Assembly: GCA_902167325.1 (NCBI GenBank)
Contig: LR632930.1
Coordinates: forward strand, 6,200,001 to 6,264,000
Source of the DNA: Chitinophaga pinensis
GTDB taxonomy: Bacteria; Bacteroidota; Bacteroidia; Chitinophagales; Chitinophagaceae
DNA length: 64,000 bases
Reading direction: 5' to 3'
Shown piece after piece: positions 52,189-61,214 of the stretch (position 1 is the stretch's first letter; each line of letters starts with the position of its first letter). The notes beneath the pieces were generated by a model. It ran no database searches. It had not been told where the DNA came from and was given only the letters and a program-made list of their open reading frames with translations. The translations under genes and the position numbers were made by a program.

Positions 52189-52323
52189 CATAATGATTAC
52201 CTGCCAGCTCCATCACCGCTGCCGTTCCGGATGCTTCTTTTAATCCGGGTAATATTTGATATACCTGTTTATAGAACCATCGCTGCTAACGGGCAGAGCT
52301 ATGGCTCCTGAAAGCCTCAGGCA
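52189..52323. repeat. Diverged direct repeat, copy 2
   Basis: This copy keeps the same CCGGAT/ATCCGG stem (52227-52248) and loop length, but the loop bases differ from copy 1. The later matching block CCTGAAAGCCTCAGGCA is at 52307-52323, an offset of 184 bp, so 10 bp were gained or lost inside the element. Confidence 0.8.
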
Positions 52324-52449
52324 ACTACACTGATGGCCAGCCCTGCCCGTACCTCTCCTTTCAGGATACGGCAATGAATAATTAAAGGGAGGTAGATGCT
52401 GAGATTGAGGTAGTTTAATGCATGCCGTGTACCCGAAGAAACATGCCGG

Positions 52450-52482
52450 GAAATACGCTTGAAATACGCTTGAAATACGAGT
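52450..52482. repeat. Three tandem 11-bp repeats
   Basis: GAAATACGCTT, GAAATACGCTT, GAAATACGAGT in a row, in a non-coding region. The period equals that of the repeat behind mqnD, but the unit is unrelated. Confidence 0.85.
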
Positions 52483-52692
52483 TAAGCGCGGACATAAGGT
52501 GGACTTGATGCGGAGGTGATGCGGATCTGTGCCGGAGGTGAGGTGAAGCGTGTAACAGGCATGTGAAGTGAAGACCGGGCGCCTGCAGCCCATGGCAATG
52601 GCTAACGGAAGAGTAGCCTGCCGTGTATATTTGGGTTCCGTATTATTTGATTATGAGCTTCTTACAACAAAATATCCAGTAATGGCGCTGCG

Positions 52693-53457
52693 CTATTCCC
52701 GTTGAATGACAGCCTGCCCGTTGTGAGTAGAACCGGCTTTGCGGGTAACCTTCGCAGGAACGCCGGGTAATTCCTTATGGGAGTGGGCTTTAGGAAGGGA
52801 TGCTTCGGGTTGCTGATCTTCCACTACGGTCAGGATATCGGCTACCGTGTACTTCCGGTTGCGCACTTCACCTTCGTCCCCGAACTGTCTTACCTGCAGC
52901 ACCACCAGTAACGTTCCTTTGCCGGGTACGTCAATTGACATATCTGCCCCCTGGAATGGTTGCTCCAGGTCGATGTTGATCATCACGGCATCGGTGCCTG
53001 TAACGCTGCGGTTAGCAAAGTCGATCCGCGATGCGATCAGTTTTACTTCCATCCGCTTAGCGTTGCCAAAGGCTTCCAGCCGCTGGGCCGGGATGTGCAA
53101 TGTGCCGTCTTTAGAGAAGACAGGCCGCTCTGCGAAGTGCTTATCTAGGCCCGTGTAGCCATTGAACCGGAAGTTCTTCAGGCCTGCATGGTTGTTCCTG
53201 CCAGCCTTCACAATGTAGCTGTTCAGCCGGTTTACGAGGTAGCCATCGCACTGAATGTCGATTTCGGGAGTGATGGCACTCCTGATAAGGGCACCCTTAC
53301 GGCTGGCAGCACCAAACCACTTTGCTGCACGGCGCGTGTTATCAGTTTGCCTGACCGTTTCCGACATGGTGCGCAAACAGTGCTTACCGTTGCGCCTGTA
53401 AGAAATGATATTACCGAGTTTACCGGTAAATGGAATGATAGAATCTAAAATTGCCAT
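52693..53457 (-). CDS. Hypothetical Bacteroidota protein with GKxGN-type N-terminal motif
   Basis: The 254-residue protein starts at the ATG ending at 53457 (MAILDSIIPFTGKLGNIISY). The N-terminal pattern, PFTGKLGNIISYRRNGKHCL followed by a T/R-rich stretch and KWFGAASRKGALIRSAI, recalls a group of Bacteroidota proteins (DUF6266-like) that begin with a Gly-Lys-x-Gly-Asn and Arg-rich motif; I am not certain of the family. There is no signal peptide. The second half has beta-rich stretches (TLLVVLQVRQFGDEGEV) and a basic, probably flexible tail. It stands alone next to the duplicated non-coding element. Function unknown. Confidence 0.65.
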   Translation of the reverse strand: MAILDSIIPFTGKLGNIISYRRNGKHCLRTMSETVRQTDNTRRAAKWFGAASRKGALIRSAITPEIDIQCDGYLVNRLNSYIVKAGRNNHAGLKNFRFNGYTGLDKHFAERPVFSKDGTLHIPAQRLEAFGNAKRMEVKLIASRIDFANRSVTGTDAVMINIDLEQPFQGADMSIDVPGKGTLLVVLQVRQFGDEGEVRNRKYTVADILTVVEDQQPEASLPKAHSHKELPGVPAKVTRKAGSTHNGQAVIQRE

Positions 53458-53658
53458 TACTTTGAGATTTTGTTGTACTGGAATATACGTAAGATGCATT
53501 TATGGGGGTACAGGGGTGTATTGCCAGATATTCAACAAAATCGGGACTGATTATCAGTATGTTCAATAGCAGTTGCAGTGAGATTAAATAATCTCAAAAG
53601 TCACTTCAACTGAGGTTAGAAGATTTCGAAAATTCAGAAAAGGAGAAATAATATGGCC

Positions 53659-54936
53659 TTACTCGTACCGTAGCGCCACAATAGGATCCAGCCGGGAAGC
53701 TTTCACCGCGGGATAAATTCCTGATACAAGCCCCACACAGGCACAGGCAAAAATCCCGATCGAGATCCAGCCCCAGGGGATAAAGAAACTGGAGCCCATC
53801 AGGCTGGCCACCCCATTTCCTACCAATATCCCCAGCATTATACCGAGCAGTCCGCCTAACAGACTGATAATTACTGATTCAAATACAAATTGCAGCCGTA
53901 TGGTAGGCGCCGTGGCACCCAGGGCCTTATTCACCCCGATCTCCCGCGTACGCTCTGCTACCGATACCAGCATGATGTTCATCAGTCCTATAGCCGACCC
54001 AAACAGCGTAATTACCCCGATAATGGTAGCCGCCATCGTTACCATCCCCAACTGCCGGAACAGCATTTCAGCTATACTATCACTCCGGCTGATGAAGAAA
54101 TTGTCTTCCTCATTCACATCCATATTCCTGACCACACGGAAAAGCCCTGTGGCCTCCCCTATGGCTTCATCCATCAGCTTAATATCCTTTACGTTCACAT
54201 TGATCTGGTAAGATGCCCAGGGCCGGTTAAAAACCCGCCGTGTACTGGTAACTGTGGAAATCAGCACATTATCTGCACTGAACATATTACTGCTCCCCTT
54301 ACTTTCCAGTATCCCTATCACCCGGTATCGTACATTCCCGAGGCGCACGTTGGTATTGAGTGCCCTTTCAGGAAAATCGCCATACAGCGTTTTGGCCACA
54401 TCCATTCCTAATATGGCCACATTACGCCCCGATTCAATATCGGCTTTCGTAAAGTTGCGACCGTATTGAAGATTGTAATTGTTGAGCTGCAGATAGTTTT
54501 CATCCCCCCCTATCACCTGAACATTTGGGTTAGTCTTGAAATTCTCACGGTAAACCGTCATTCCCCCACCGGCACGGAACATGAGCCCTACCGTGGCAGG
54601 GAAATCATACCGCTTCTTAAAATTCATGGCTTCCCCGAAAGTAATGACTTTATTCTGATTAGAAGTGCGTACGCGGCGACGGTTGGTATTGGTTCCCTTT
54701 ACGGCTGCTCCGCCATTCCCCATGCGGATGCGCATCTCGCGGTTGCGGATGGAGAAACCATTGGCGCCCATACTGGCGAAACTATCGTAAATCTTATACT
54801 GTAATGCGTCAATCACCGTGAGGATGCTCACGAGTGCCATGATGCCGAAGGCTATTACCAACACGGTAAGGCCCGCCCGCAGGCGGTTGGCGCTCACGGA
54901 GCGCAGGGCGAGGGAAAATACATCTTTAGTACGCAT
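53659..54936 (-). CDS. MacB/FtsX-like ABC transporter permease
   Basis: The 425-residue inner-membrane protein has one N-terminal membrane helix ([20 protein letters not shown], about 23-42), a large periplasmic MacB-type domain (about 43-290), and three C-terminal helices of the FtsX domain, with [18 protein letters not shown] near 325 and the closing [20 protein letters not shown]. MacB-like permeases work as dimers with a separate ATPase to push lipoproteins, peptides or small molecules through the envelope. No ATPase or membrane-fusion gene is adjacent, so this is an orphan permease whose partner must be coded elsewhere. It lies beyond the terminator of the nuo operon. Confidence 0.88.
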   Translation of the reverse strand: MRTKDVFSLALRSVSANRLRAGLTVLVIAFGIMALVSILTVIDALQYKIYDSFASMGANGFSIRNREMRIRMGNGGAAVKGTNTNRRRVRTSNQNKVITFGEAMNFKKRYDFPATVGLMFRAGGGMTVYRENFKTNPNVQVIGGDENYLQLNNYNLQYGRNFTKADIESGRNVAILGMDVAKTLYGDFPERALNTNVRLGNVRYRVIGILESKGSSNMFSADNVLISTVTSTRRVFNRPWASYQINVNVKDIKLMDEAIGEATGLFRVVRNMDVNEEDNFFISRSDSIAEMLFRQLGMVTMAATIIGVITLFGSAIGLMNIMLVSVAERTREIGVNKALGATAPTIRLQFVFESVIISLLGGLLGIMLGILVGNGVASLMGSSFFIPWGWISIGIFACACVGLVSGIYPAVKASRLDPIVALRYE

Positions 54937-55008
54937 AACGACCGTTGACTAAAGTTAACGGTTTTCTGTCATCTGTAGGATGTTCAACCTGCAGAATAGC
55001 ACAAAAAA

Positions 55009-55036
55009 AACGGCATGACGCGTTCGTCATGCCGTT
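55009..55036 (-). terminator. Terminator of the nuo operon
   Basis: AACGGCATGACG, loop CGTT, CGTCATGCCGTT: a 12-bp perfect stem. On the minus strand it is followed by a run of T, 20 bp after nuoN. Confidence 0.9.
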
Positions 55037-55056
55037 CCGTAAAATATCTTAACCCC

Positions 55057-56421
55057 TTACAGGTACTGCAACAGCAGGTTGGGGAAAATACCCAGTACAA
55101 TCACTATAGCCGCGGCAATTACCAGCATGGCTTTGAAGCCCGGGGTAACTTCCGTTGCATCCGCTTCGCCCTGTTTGAAGTACATGGCAATGATGACGCG
55201 GAAATAGTAGTAGGCGCTCACTGCGGCGCAAAGCACCCCAACGATCACCAGCCACAACAGGTTACCCTGTTGGATGGCAGCGCTCAATACAAAGTATTTC
55301 GCGAAGAAGCCTGCTGTAAGCGGGATGCCTGCCAGCGACAGGAGGAATATCGTACACATGAGGGCAACGAGCGGCTGCCTGCGGGCAAGTCCGTTGAAAC
55401 CATCGAAGGTATAGTCGTTCAGTTTGAGCAGGATGGCGAAAATGCCGATGGTAGCCACACTGTAAGCCGCTGCGTACAGGATAAGGCCCTGGCTGGCCAT
55501 TTCGTTATGCGCCACGATGGCGAACAGCATGAAACCTGCCTGTGCGATACTGGAGTAAGCCAGCATACGCTTCACACTCTGCTGGAACACTGCCGTAAGG
55601 TTACCAATAATTAGGGTAGAAGCGGTGATGATTGCAAGAATTAGTTGCCAGTGGCCGCTTACGTTGCCTCCGGAGAAGCTGACGTGGAAGAGGCGCATGA
55701 AGGCGATGAAGCTGGCGGCTTTCACAATGGTAGCCATGAATGCGGTGAATACGGTGGGAGAACCATCGTACACATCAGGCGTCCAGAAGTGGAAAGGAGC
55801 GGCAGACACTTTGAATGCAAGGGAGAAGCCCAGCAGGGTGATACCGCACAATGCCAGCGGACTCAGTTCACCGGTACCAAGGCCCATTTCACGAATATCG
55901 AAAGTACCAGTGGCGCCATACACGAGGGCTATACCCATGAGGAGCATCCCCGTGGTGAAAGAACCCATCAGGAAGTATTTCAGCGAAGCTTCGTTGCTCT
56001 TCAGGTTCTTTTTATCCGCTCCGGCGAGGATGTACTGTGGGATAGAAATGATCTCAATGGCGAGGAACAGCATCAGCAGGTTGCTGTACGACCCCGTGAT
56101 CATAATACCGGACAGGATGAAGAATATAAGCGCGAAATAATCGGCCACATCTTCCCCTACTTTCTCGAATGCGCTTCCGCAAAGGAGGAAATAGAGTGCG
56201 GTGGAGGCAATGGCTACAGCGTTGAACAACACGGAGAAGGAGCTTACCTCCACCATGCCGTGCAGCATGCCGAACCCGCATTGCGCGTCCATCAGGTTAG
56301 CGATGAAGGCCAGCACCGTGCCGGCAATCGCAAAATATTTGATATACTGCCGTTGCTTGACAAACAGTCCCACGAACATCAGAACAATTCCAAATACAGC
56401 AGTCGTAATTAATGCGTTCAT
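55057..56421 (-). CDS. nuoN: NADH-quinone oxidoreductase subunit N
   Basis: NuoN is one of the three antiporter-like membrane subunits that pump protons in complex I. The 454-residue protein has about 13-14 membrane helices. The family segments are present: LFLAIEIISIPQYILAG near 118, KYFLMGSFTTGMLLMG near 148, FKVSAAPFHFWTPDVYDGSP near 205 with the key lysine, and KRMLAYSSIAQAGFML near 287. It is the last gene of the operon and is followed by a hairpin terminator. It is 30 bp from nuoM. Confidence 0.95.
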   Translation of the reverse strand: MNALITTAVFGIVLMFVGLFVKQRQYIKYFAIAGTVLAFIANLMDAQCGFGMLHGMVEVSSFSVLFNAVAIASTALYFLLCGSAFEKVGEDVADYFALIFFILSGIMITGSYSNLLMLFLAIEIISIPQYILAGADKKNLKSNEASLKYFLMGSFTTGMLLMGIALVYGATGTFDIREMGLGTGELSPLALCGITLLGFSLAFKVSAAPFHFWTPDVYDGSPTVFTAFMATIVKAASFIAFMRLFHVSFSGGNVSGHWQLILAIITASTLIIGNLTAVFQQSVKRMLAYSSIAQAGFMLFAIVAHNEMASQGLILYAAAYSVATIGIFAILLKLNDYTFDGFNGLARRQPLVALMCTIFLLSLAGIPLTAGFFAKYFVLSAAIQQGNLLWLVIVGVLCAAVSAYYYFRVIIAMYFKQGEADATEVTPGFKAMLVIAAAIVIVLGIFPNLLLQYL

Positions 56422-56451
56422 ATCTTAACGTTACAGAATCAATTATTTATA

Positions 56452-57897
56452 TCAACGTCCGGTCAATGCGGCTACAGTGTTCTGGATACCGGTACCGGAA
56501 ACGAGATCCAGCAGGGGTTTCGGATATACACCCAGCACGAAGATCATTACGGTGATGCAACCCAGCGCAATCATCTCCCCTGTTTTCAGGTCGGTAGTAG
56601 TGGCGGTAAGTGCATTTACTTCTCCGAACAATACCTTCTGCAGCATCCGCAACATGTACACGGCAGCCAGGATGATGGCCACAGCTGAAACTGCGGCAAA
56701 CCATACATTGTGCTGGAACAGTCCGCTAAACATCAGGAACTCACCGATGAACCCGTTCGTCAGCGGCAGCGCAATGTTAGCGAGGCTCACGATCACGAGG
56801 AGGATAGACAGGTTTGGTGCAACCGATGCGATGCCGCCCAGTTGCTGCATATTCTTCGTACCAAGGCGCTGCTCAATCACTTCAATGATGATCCAGAGCC
56901 CGATAATGTTGATGCCGTGGTTGAACATCTGTACCTGAACACCGGCAAGACTTTGTTCGTTATTAGCGAAGATGGCCGCACTCATCAGCCCAATGTGGGC
57001 GATGGAAGAATAAGCGATCAGTCTCTTCAGGTCGGATTGCATAATGGCAATGCAGGATGCGTAAATAATGCCGATCACGCTCAGGAGGATAGCGGCTTCC
57101 TGCCACATATACACACCTTCGGGCAATACAGGCATCAGCCAGCGCAGTACACCGAAGAGGCCCATTTTCACCATTACACCGCTCAGCACCATGGTAACCG
57201 CCGTGGGCGATTGCTCATATGCATCGGGCTGCCAGGTATGAAAAGGGAAAACCGGCATCTTGATGGCAAATGCCACAAAGAAGAGCCAGAACAGCCAGCT
57301 TTGCTCATTGTTGCTGAGGCTCAGGCTGGTGAAGCTCTGCCAGCTGAAGGAACCTTCCGTCTGGAAATAGATATAAATAATGCCGACCAGCATCAGCAGC
57401 GATCCGGCAAAAGTATACACGAAGAATTTAAACGTAACCGGGATAGCTTTTTCCCCGCCCCACATAGAGCAGAGGAAGTAAACCGGGATAAGCGCCAGCT
57501 CCCAGAACACGTAGAACAGCAGCGCGTCGTAAGAGAGGAACACCCCCAGCATACCAGCCTGTGAGAGCAGCATGAGACCATAGAATGCCCCTGCCTTCTC
57601 ATAGTTACGGCCCATAACGGTAATAAAGATGAGCGGGAAGGAGATGGTAGTGAGCAGCACAAGCATGAGGCTCATACCATCCAGCCCGAGGTTGAACTGA
57701 CTGTTCAGCTGGGGAATCCAGCTGGCAGTGAAGTTCAGTGCATCTGGCGAGGTCCTGAATTGTGCCCAGGCAGCCAGGGTAACGGCCAGCGTGGCGAATG
57801 AGGATATCAGGCTGAATACCTTGGCGCCGCGGCCGTTGAGACCGAATGTGATCAGACCCGTCACCAAAGGAATCAATATGAGTAATAATGTCAACAT
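56452..57897 (-). CDS. nuoM: NADH-quinone oxidoreductase subunit M
   Basis: NuoM is a proton-pumping membrane subunit of complex I. The 481-residue protein has about 14 membrane helices with the family landmarks FYVFWELALIPVYFLCSMWG near 128 (containing the essential Glu), KMPVFPFHTWQPDAYEQSP near 213, and KRLIAYSSIAHIGLMSAAIF near 287. The reading frame starts with ATG at 57897 and lies 25 bp after nuoL. Confidence 0.95.
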   Translation of the reverse strand: MLTLLLILIPLVTGLITFGLNGRGAKVFSLISSFATLAVTLAAWAQFRTSPDALNFTASWIPQLNSQFNLGLDGMSLMLVLLTTISFPLIFITVMGRNYEKAGAFYGLMLLSQAGMLGVFLSYDALLFYVFWELALIPVYFLCSMWGGEKAIPVTFKFFVYTFAGSLLMLVGIIYIYFQTEGSFSWQSFTSLSLSNNEQSWLFWLFFVAFAIKMPVFPFHTWQPDAYEQSPTAVTMVLSGVMVKMGLFGVLRWLMPVLPEGVYMWQEAAILLSVIGIIYASCIAIMQSDLKRLIAYSSIAHIGLMSAAIFANNEQSLAGVQVQMFNHGINIIGLWIIIEVIEQRLGTKNMQQLGGIASVAPNLSILLVIVSLANIALPLTNGFIGEFLMFSGLFQHNVWFAAVSAVAIILAAVYMLRMLQKVLFGEVNALTATTTDLKTGEMIALGCITVMIFVLGVYPKPLLDLVSGTGIQNTVAALTGR

Positions 57898-57922
57898 ATC
57901 TTTTTCTTAATCCGCTATCGAT

Positions 57923-59821
57923 TTATAAAAACAAACTGATCACAAACAATACGATCATACCTATCACCATGGCGAAGATGTAGAAACCTACCTGACCGTT
58001 CTGCAACAGTCTGGCGCGGCCACCACCCCATTTCACTGCCGAGCCAACGCCATTTACAACAGCGTCGATACCGGAGCGCTCCACCACATCCTGGAAGAAC
58101 CTGCTCAGGACCATGAGGGGCTTTACAATGATGGCATCGTACAGTTCATCTACGTACCATTTATTCTCCAGAACTTTCGCGATGCCGGTTGATGGCTCGC
58201 CATTGTCCGTATAGTTAGCAAATTTGCTGCGTGCCCACAGGATCATTACGATCACCAGGCCGGTGCTGAGTCCCATCAGTCCCCATTCGAGGCTGTGGCT
58301 CAGGTGATGCGCATGCAGGAAAGGAGCCGAAGGCGCGAAGATGGGGCTGAGATATTCCGCCAGCAGATTGGGTACACCAAATACTGCAGGCATTCCCACA
58401 TAACCACCGATAACAGAAAGAATAGCCAGTACGATCAGCGGGAAAGTAATAGCACCCGGGCTTTCGTGCAGGTGATGCTCCTGCTCATGCGTGCCGCGGA
58501 ACTTACCGGTGAAAGTGATGTAGTAAAGGCGGAACATGTAGAAAGCAGTCATCAGTGCACCGATCAGTGCCAGACCGTAGATCACCGGGCTGTAACCGAA
58601 TGCGTGAGCGAGGATCTCATCTTTGGAGAAGAAACCGCTCAGACCGGGGATACCGGCAATGGCCAGACAGCCGATGAGGAAGGTGAAATTGGTGATGGGC
58701 ATCCATTTTTTCAGTCCACCCATTTTCCGGATATCCTGCTCCCCGCCCATAGCGTGGATCACGGAGCCGGAGCCAAGGAACAGCAGAGCTTTGAAGAAGG
58801 CGTGCGTCATCACATGGAATACGGCGGCAGTGTATGCGCCAACACCCAGTGCGATGAACATGTATCCCAGCTGGCTCACGGTAGAGTAAGCCAGTACTTT
58901 CTTAATATCGTTTTGCTTCAGTGCAATGGAAGCAGCGAGCAGTGCTGTAGCCAGGCCTACCAGTGTCACAATCGTCTGAATGTGCGGGGCGAGGCTGTAA
59001 ATCACGTTGCTGCGGGCCACCATATAGATACCGGCTGTCACCATAGTGGCAGCGTGGATGAGGGCAGATACAGGAGTAGGACCGGCCATGGCATCTGGTA
59101 ACCAGGTGTACAGGGGGATCTGTGCCGATTTACCCATTGCACCCACAAAAAGCAGCAGGGCAATGGCGAACAGGACACCGCTGTTTTCACCTACGGCAGG
59201 TACCTTTTCGAACACTTCCGAGAAAGTCACGGAGCCGAACTGCGTGATCAGGAGGAAGATGCCGAGCAGGAAACCGAGGTCACCGATACGGTTCATGATG
59301 AAAGCCTTATTAGCGGCTTTATTATACTCGATGTTTTTGAACCAGAACCCGATGAGCAGGTAGGAACAGAGGCCCACGCCTTCCCAACCGATGAACATCA
59401 TCACGTAGTTGGCGCCGAGCACGAGAATGAGCATGGAAAACACGAACAGGTTGAGATACGCGAAATAACGCGCAAAGCCTTCGTTGCTTTCATCATGCAT
59501 GTAAGAGGTGGAGTAAATGTGGATCAGGGAACCCACACCGGTAATGATCAGGAGGAACAAAGCGCTCAGCTGGTCTACCTGAAATGCGAAGGGAATATGC
59601 AGGCTGCCAACGCTGATGAAGTCGAACAGCGTCACAACCTGGGGGGTGAAGCCTGGTGTGCGCACTTCGAAGAAGATCAGCAGGCTGATCACGAAAGCGG
59701 CTACCACACTACCGCTGCCAACGATGCCGGTCAGCGGCTTGGATAAATACCTCCTGCCCAATCCATTGATCAGGAAACCCAACAACGGTAAAAACGGTAC
59801 CAGCCAAACAAGATGTATCAT
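57923..59821 (-). CDS. nuoL: NADH-quinone oxidoreductase subunit L
   Basis: NuoL is the most distal proton-pumping subunit, with the long lateral helix. The 632-residue protein has the typical MMFIGWEGVGLCSYLLIGFW segment near 145, GKSAQIPLYTWLPDAMAGPT near 230, and KVLAYSTVSQLGYMFIALG near 308. A C-terminal stretch of about 90 residues (VLENKWYVDELYDAII, followed by membrane helices) matches the family end. It is 22 bp after nuoK and 25 bp before nuoM. Confidence 0.95.
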   Translation of the reverse strand: MIHLVWLVPFLPLLGFLINGLGRRYLSKPLTGIVGSGSVVAAFVISLLIFFEVRTPGFTPQVVTLFDFISVGSLHIPFAFQVDQLSALFLLIITGVGSLIHIYSTSYMHDESNEGFARYFAYLNLFVFSMLILVLGANYVMMFIGWEGVGLCSYLLIGFWFKNIEYNKAANKAFIMNRIGDLGFLLGIFLLITQFGSVTFSEVFEKVPAVGENSGVLFAIALLLFVGAMGKSAQIPLYTWLPDAMAGPTPVSALIHAATMVTAGIYMVARSNVIYSLAPHIQTIVTLVGLATALLAASIALKQNDIKKVLAYSTVSQLGYMFIALGVGAYTAAVFHVMTHAFFKALLFLGSGSVIHAMGGEQDIRKMGGLKKWMPITNFTFLIGCLAIAGIPGLSGFFSKDEILAHAFGYSPVIYGLALIGALMTAFYMFRLYYITFTGKFRGTHEQEHHLHESPGAITFPLIVLAILSVIGGYVGMPAVFGVPNLLAEYLSPIFAPSAPFLHAHHLSHSLEWGLMGLSTGLVIVMILWARSKFANYTDNGEPSTGIAKVLENKWYVDELYDAIIVKPLMVLSRFFQDVVERSGIDAVVNGVGSAVKWGGGRARLLQNGQVGFYIFAMVIGMIVLFVISLFL

Positions 59822-59843
59822 CGATCTATACTATTTTTTAATC

Positions 59844-60161
59844 CTAGTTTTTCAGTCTGCTGAGAATGTTGATATCCACGGAATGTGTATTCCGGTACAT
59901 CATAACGATAATGGCGAGGCCCACGGAAACTTCCGCTGCGGCCACAACCATGACGAAGAACACGAAGAGCTGCGCAGAAGCGGCATCAACGCGGCCGGCG
60001 TCTACCCACATTTTGGAGAAAGCCACCAGTAACAGGTTCACCGCGTTGAGCATCAGCTCTATGCACATGAAGATGATAATGGCATTTCTGCGCATCAGTA
60101 CGCCCATAATGCCGATGCAGAAAAGGGCGATGCTGAGAAAGATGTAGTATTGAACAGGCAT
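59844..60161 (-). CDS. nuoK: NADH-quinone oxidoreductase subunit K
   Basis: A small membrane subunit with three helices. The 105-residue protein has the glutamate of the second helix in [19 protein letters not shown] (Glu35 in this count) and a second in [19 protein letters not shown] (about 67-85), the two buried charges needed for proton transfer. The length is normal for the family. It is 10 bp from nuoJ and 22 bp from nuoL. Confidence 0.95.
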   Translation of the reverse strand: MPVQYYIFLSIALFCIGIMGVLMRRNAIIIFMCIELMLNAVNLLLVAFSKMWVDAGRVDAASAQLFVFFVMVVAAAEVSVGLAIIVMMYRNTHSVDINILSRLKN

Positions 60162-60171
60162 GTGAAACTTT

Positions 60172-60666
60172 TTATTTCTTACCGATCACTACGGCGCCAA
60201 CCATCGCACTCAGGAACAGCACGCTGCTGAGTTCGAAAGGCACCACGTAAGAGGTGAACAATGTTTTACCAAGATTGGATACCAGGCCGATATCCGTTTT
60301 TCCTCCTGCCTGGATGGCAGGGAGGCTTGCATCGCGGAGTGCGGCTACCAGTACCAGCAGCAAGGCGCCACCGGAAATGGCACCGGCGTATTTCAGCCAG
60401 TTGCGCTTCTGCGGCTCGATGTCTGCGTTCAGGTTCATCATCATCAATACGAACAGGAACAATACCATGATGGCACCGGTGTAAACGATCAGGTGCACCA
60501 CGAACAGGAACTGTGCATTCAGCATGATGTAATGGCCGGCGATAGCTACGAAACAGGTGATCATGCAAAGCACGCTGTTAACAGGGTTTTTGCTCAGGAT
60601 CACACCCAATGCCGCTGCAATAGCGATAGCAGACAGCACCGTAAAAATTATCAAATCGATTCCCAT
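60172..60666 (-). CDS. nuoJ: NADH-quinone oxidoreductase subunit J
   Basis: NuoJ is a five-helix membrane subunit of complex I. I take the ATG ending at 60666 ([20 protein letters not shown], 164 residues); the 15 codons upstream overlap nuoI and are not hydrophobic. The family landmark is [22 protein letters not shown]: here [20 protein letters not shown] near 61-80. It follows nuoI by 4 bp and precedes nuoK by 10 bp. Confidence 0.94.
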   Translation of the reverse strand: MGIDLIIFTVLSAIAIAAALGVILSKNPVNSVLCMITCFVAIAGHYIMLNAQFLFVVHLIVYTGAIMVLFLFVLMMMNLNADIEPQKRNWLKYAGAISGGALLLVLVAALRDASLPAIQAGGKTDIGLVSNLGKTLFTSYVVPFELSSVLFLSAMVGAVVIGKK

Positions 60667-60670
60667 TGCC

Positions 60671-61189
60671 TTATTTCTTGTTTTCGGTGATGGATTTTTG
60701 AGGATGGGCAATCAGCAGGTCGTCTTTACCATAAATAAACCCTTGACGCTGATAGTTGCTTGGTGCAAAAGTTTCTGACATATATACCGCCTGTTTAGGG
60801 CAGGCTTCTTCACAGAAACCGCAGAATATGCAACGCAGCATATTGATCTCGTAACGTGCGGCGTATTTCTCCTCACGGTACAGATGCTCCTCGCCCGGGA
60901 GGCGTTCAGCCGCTTCCATCGTAATGGCTTCGGCAGGACAGGCCACTGCACACAGCCCACAGGCAGTGCAGCGCTCACGCCCTTCCTCGTCACGGTTCAG
61001 GATGTGCAGGCCACGGAACACAGGGCTGAAAGGCCGTGTTTCTTCCGGGTAGTTCACCGTCGCTTTCTTCTTGAAAATGTGCCCCAGGGTGATGGCCATG
61101 CCTTTAAAGATGGCAGGCAGATAAAGCTTCTCCCAGAGGTTCATGGGCCTCCTGTCTACCGGCGTCGCCCTGTTGGTTAAAGATTGCAT
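60671..61189 (-). CDS. nuoI: NADH-quinone oxidoreductase subunit I
   Basis: NuoI carries the two 4Fe-4S clusters N6a and N6b in the hydrophilic arm. The 172-residue protein has both cluster motifs complete: CTACGLCAVACPAEAI near 74 and CIFCGFCEEACPKQAVY near 119. An N-terminal amphipathic region (LWEKLYLPAIFKGMAITLGH) lies along the membrane. The spacing to nuoH is 25 bp and to nuoJ 4 bp. Confidence 0.95.
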   Translation of the reverse strand: MQSLTNRATPVDRRPMNLWEKLYLPAIFKGMAITLGHIFKKKATVNYPEETRPFSPVFRGLHILNRDEEGRERCTACGLCAVACPAEAITMEAAERLPGEEHLYREEKYAARYEINMLRCIFCGFCEEACPKQAVYMSETFAPSNYQRQGFIYGKDDLLIAHPQKSITENKK

Positions 61190-61214
61190 ATGATGAGTTT
61201 CTTCAGTTTAAAAA

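Larger units (their letters stand above)
51937..52692. other. Gene-poor 756-bp interval between rplI and the hypothetical gene
   Basis: No convincing protein frame is present. The interval holds two diverged copies of a non-coding element (52015-52139 and 52189-52323), three tandem 11-mers at 52450, and a G-rich stretch with GATGCGGA/GGAGGTGA repeats at about 52508-52546. No tRNA or known RNA family was recognised. Confidence 0.6.

Noticed and set aside
52240-52593. 117-codon minus-strand open frame in the gene-poor interval
   Set aside because: Composition is Pro/Cys/Arg-rich without any fold-like pattern, it runs through repeat copy 2, and there is no promoter match; considered a chance frame.
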